This document shows positions 61,863 through 64,000 of a DNA stretch of 64,000 nt, one piece after another. Source of the stretch: Dehalobacterium sp040766325 (GTDB lineage: Bacteria; Bacillota; Dehalobacteriia; Dehalobacteriales; Dehalobacteriaceae); NCBI GenBank assembly GCA_040766325.1, contig JAXGQR010000001.1:310001-374000 (forward strand), in the 5' to 3' direction. How positions within the stretch are numbered: the stretch's first letter is position 1; the number at the start of each line of letters is the position of its first letter. The notes beneath the pieces are model-generated. The model was not told the origin of the DNA, ran no database searches, and saw only the letters and a program-made list of their open reading frames with translations. The translations under genes were made by a program, and so were the position numbers.

Positions 61863-62372
61863 GTGAAGCAACATATTCAGAGTCTGGGATTGACACTAGT
61901 CATCGCCAGCCTTTTTTTCGCCATTTTAATGGGTGGTCGGTTTTTCTATCAAAATTATTACATGGCGGATCATTTTCAAACTAAGCTTGGAGAAATTTCA
62001 GGAGTCACTGAGATCCAGATTGAAGATAGAAAGATTGTGCTTACCATGAATTATGTGAACAACATTAAAGCATCCTATCAGAAAGTTTCCAATATTGTTG
62101 GAAAACGTGATTATGAAATTGTTATCAAAGATCGTCCCTCAAAAGTGTTGGAATCTGTGGTTGCAGAGTGTGAAATACCTCTTTATGAGGGATTGGTACG
62201 TGGCAACTTTACGGAAATGTCGCACTTGATTCAGGAAATCTGCCGTAATCGGGGTATAGATGTAAAAATATTTCTTGATCAGGAAAGAATATATCTTTCG
62301 CTGGCTTTGGAAAACCACTATATTTATCGCATCATCGAGCGACCTGATTTCACTTCTTCTATGTACAGCTAA
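61863..62372 (+). CDS. Hypothetical membrane-anchored protein
   Basis: I do not recognise this gene. It has one membrane helix near the N-terminus (about residues 8-27, LGLTLVIASLFFAILMGG) and an extracytoplasmic part of about 140 residues containing GEISGVTEIQIEDRKIVLTM. GTG 61863 (MKQHIQ) is chosen because AAGGAGAG sits seven bases upstream; ATG 61824 is less likely. Length about 169 residues. It lies 69 bases before the FtsH-like gene, so the two may act together at the membrane, though this is inference. Confidence 0.75.
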   Translation: MKQHIQSLGLTLVIASLFFAILMGGRFFYQNYYMADHFQTKLGEISGVTEIQIEDRKIVLTMNYVNNIKASYQKVSNIVGKRDYEIVIKDRPSKVLESVVAECEIPLYEGLVRGNFTEMSHLIQEICRNRGIDVKIFLDQERIYLSLALENHYIYRIIERPDFTSSMYS

Positions 62373-62441
62373 TTAATAAAATCATATCGAACCCATGAAG
62401 GCTCTAGAATTTTTGACATACAAAAGAAAGAGGGTTGGATA

Positions 62442-63911
62442 ATGCGGAAGGAAATTATGATCGGAGTACTTTTTTCTCTGATAGCTTTTTTATGGTTTTT
62501 GGGATATGATGTGGTACCAGTTCTGATGTTGGCAGCCATAGGGGTGATGACTTATATTTTATTAAGGAAAAAAGGCGTATTAAAGAATTCTTTTATGGGA
62601 ACTCCTGTCAATCCTCAGTTACATTTTGATGATATCGGCGGGCAAGCACCAGCAAAGCAGGAAATTCAGGAAGCATTAGACTTTATTAGGCATTACGAAA
62701 AATATGAAGCAATGGGAATTCGCCCTTTAAAAGGCATTTTACTTACCGGACCTCCGGGAACAGGAAAAACTCTTTTAGCCAAAGCTGCGGCTACCTATAC
62801 AGATTCGGTGTTTATTGCTGCATCCGGATCTGAATTCATTGAAATGTATGCTGGTGTTGGGGCACAGCGGATCCGCAGTATTTTTCAATCCGCCAAAAAA
62901 CAGGCTCGAAAGTTAGAAAAGAAAAGTGCTGTTATCTTTATTGATGAGATCGAGGTGTTGGGAGGAAAGAGAGGTAATCATTCCAGCCATTTGGAATATG
63001 ATCAAACATTAAACCAGCTCTTAGTGGAAATGGATGGCATCAATACTGCTCCTCAAATACAAATTCTTATTATGGGGGCAACTAACCGAGCCGACTTAAT
63101 TGATGAAGCCTTATTGAGACCGAGTCGATTTGACCGCATTGTCAATGTAGATTTGCCTGATGTGGAAGGCAGATTACAAATCTTAAAAATCCATACCGAT
63201 AACAAGATTCTCGGGGATGATGTTGATTTATCGGTGATTGCCAAAGAAACATTTGGCTTTTCCGGAGCTCAGTTGGAAAGCCTCTGTAATGAGGGTGCAA
63301 TCTATGCCTTGCGAGAGGAAAAAAGAGTCATCAGCCAACAACACCTTAAGGATGCCATCGATAAAGTGATAATGGGAGAAAAAGCAGAAAAAACACCTAC
63401 GAAAGAAGAAAAAATGCGCATCGCCTATCATGAGTCGGGGCATGCATTAGTTAGTGAAACCTTACGTCAGGATTCCGTTGTATACGTTACCATTACCTCT
63501 AGGGGTAAAGCTTTAGGGTATATGCGTCAGACACCTGATTCCGATATTTATTTATACACCAAGCAATATCTGGAACAGCAGATAGAAATAGCTTTAGCCG
63601 GTGCTGTTGCAGAGGAAATCTTTTTTGGCAACAGAAGCTCAGGATCTTTAAACGATTTTAAACAAGCGATTTCCCTCGCAAAGCAAATCATTGAGTGTGG
63701 CTTTTCCCGGTTGGGTATTGTTGATTATGAAACACTTTCTAAAGAATTAATTCATGAGGAAATCGATTTCATTCTGGAAATTCAAGAAAAGATGACTCGA
63801 GATATGATTTGTAAAAGAAAACAAATTATTCGGCGAATGGTGGACATCCTTTATGAGCAAGAATATATTACCGGAGAAACATTGCGAGAAATAATCGAAA
63901 AACCGGCATAA
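62442..63911 (+). CDS. FtsH-like membrane AAA+ metalloprotease (compact form)
   Basis: AAA+ ATPase fused to an M41 zinc peptidase. Two short hydrophobic segments (about 5-40) anchor it without the usual FtsH extracytoplasmic domain. Walker A GPPGTGKT (103-110), Walker B VIFIDEIE (about 164-171), pore loop MYAGVG (canonical FtsH has MFVGVG), RPSRFDR arginine fingers, and HESGH (330-334) with a third ligand D405. Length 489 residues, shorter than FtsH (about 600). Preceded by GAGGGTTGG. May replace or complement a full FtsH elsewhere. Confidence 0.9.
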   Translation: MRKEIMIGVLFSLIAFLWFLGYDVVPVLMLAAIGVMTYILLRKKGVLKNSFMGTPVNPQLHFDDIGGQAPAKQEIQEALDFIRHYEKYEAMGIRPLKGILLTGPPGTGKTLLAKAAATYTDSVFIAASGSEFIEMYAGVGAQRIRSIFQSAKKQARKLEKKSAVIFIDEIEVLGGKRGNHSSHLEYDQTLNQLLVEMDGINTAPQIQILIMGATNRADLIDEALLRPSRFDRIVNVDLPDVEGRLQILKIHTDNKILGDDVDLSVIAKETFGFSGAQLESLCNEGAIYALREEKRVISQQHLKDAIDKVIMGEKAEKTPTKEEKMRIAYHESGHALVSETLRQDSVVYVTITSRGKALGYMRQTPDSDIYLYTKQYLEQQIEIALAGAVAEEIFFGNRSSGSLNDFKQAISLAKQIIECGFSRLGIVDYETLSKELIHEEIDFILEIQEKMTRDMICKRKQIIRRMVDILYEQEYITGETLREIIEKPA

Positions 63912-63950
63912 AATTCAATGAATTAAATGCTTTCAAGATATTCTTTAATA

Positions 63951-63984
63951 ATAACTCGGAGCGCTACGTTCCGAGTTATTTTAA
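63951..63984 (+). terminator. Terminator-like hairpin after the FtsH-like gene
   Basis: ATAACTCGG (63951-63959) pairs with CCGAGTTAT (63971-63979); a short TTTT follows. Confidence 0.65.
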
Positions 63985-64000
63985 TCGGTGTAATTATAAT

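Noticed and set aside
1..64000. CRISPR arrays, prophage, toxin-antitoxin or defence islands
   Set aside because: No regularly spaced repeats, phage structural genes or typical defence proteins are visible; the window is core chromosome apart from the IS remnant.

Overview
The window is a 64 kb stretch of a spore-forming, low-G+C Gram-positive chromosome (Firmicutes, class Clostridia). Sporulation genes (ytfJ, dacB, spmA, spmB, spoIIP, spoIVA, the dipicolinate synthase pair and a FtsK/SpoIIIE translocase), a fused IspH-ribosomal protein S1 gene and B. subtilis-like gene order point to a Peptococcaceae/Desulfitobacterium/Dehalobacter-type organism. That placement is inference, not a database match. 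Every intact gene lies on the + strand; the only coding-like signal on the - strand is a decayed transposase.

Layout. 1-7.4 kb: end of trpS, condensin partners scpA-scpB, an amidase-domain protein, the ytfI-ytfJ and dacB-spmA-spmB spore groups, and rluB. 7.5-10.6 kb: cobO, a FAH-family hydrolase and a flavoprotein; the last two carry frameshifts. 10.6-19.4 kb: a HutP-family gene behind a promoter-hairpin leader, then aroH, a degenerate TrpF-like gene, aroF, tyrA, aroA, cmk, plsC and the ispH-rpsA fusion. 19.5-27.8 kb: a DUF1614 membrane protein with SpoIIP, a broken DUF512 radical-SAM gene, der, plsY, gpsA and spoIVA. 28.1-33.9 kb: pheB-like ACT gene, hom, thrB and a wrecked lysC locus, in which the 3' part of lysC is duplicated around a fragment of an IS4-type element. 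34-42.5 kb: tRNA-Pro(GGG) and the rimP-nusA-ylxR-ylxQ-infB-rbfA-nrnA-truB-ribF translation operon. 42.5-58.8 kb: rpsO, pnp, ylxY, mlpA, dut, ymxH, dapB, dpaA, dpaB, dapG, dapA, rnj, tepA, ylzJ and ftsK, an order very close to B. subtilis. 58.9-64 kb: rodZ, rimO, pgsA, a small membrane protein and a compact FtsH-like AAA protease.

How the genes work together. The central themes are aromatic amino acid synthesis (DAHP synthase to EPSP synthase, with chorismate mutase and prephenate dehydrogenase), the aspartate family (hom, thrB, lysC, dapG, dapA, dapB) feeding lysine and dipicolinate for the spore, translation and RNA turnover, and spore cortex and coat assembly.

The most notable result is quality-related. 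At least seven loci (FAH gene, HI0933 flavoprotein, DUF512, lysC copy 1, truB, tepA, pgsA) carry small indels, many in or beside short homopolymers. Since pgsA is normally essential and most of these reading frames continue cleanly after a one- or two-base correction, consensus errors are the most likely cause, although real decay cannot be excluded for lysC and the flavoprotein. I found no CRISPR array, prophage, defence island or clearly new multi-gene system. The best biological leads are the HutP leader, the TrpF-like protein lacking catalytic motifs, and the lysC/IS rearrangement.
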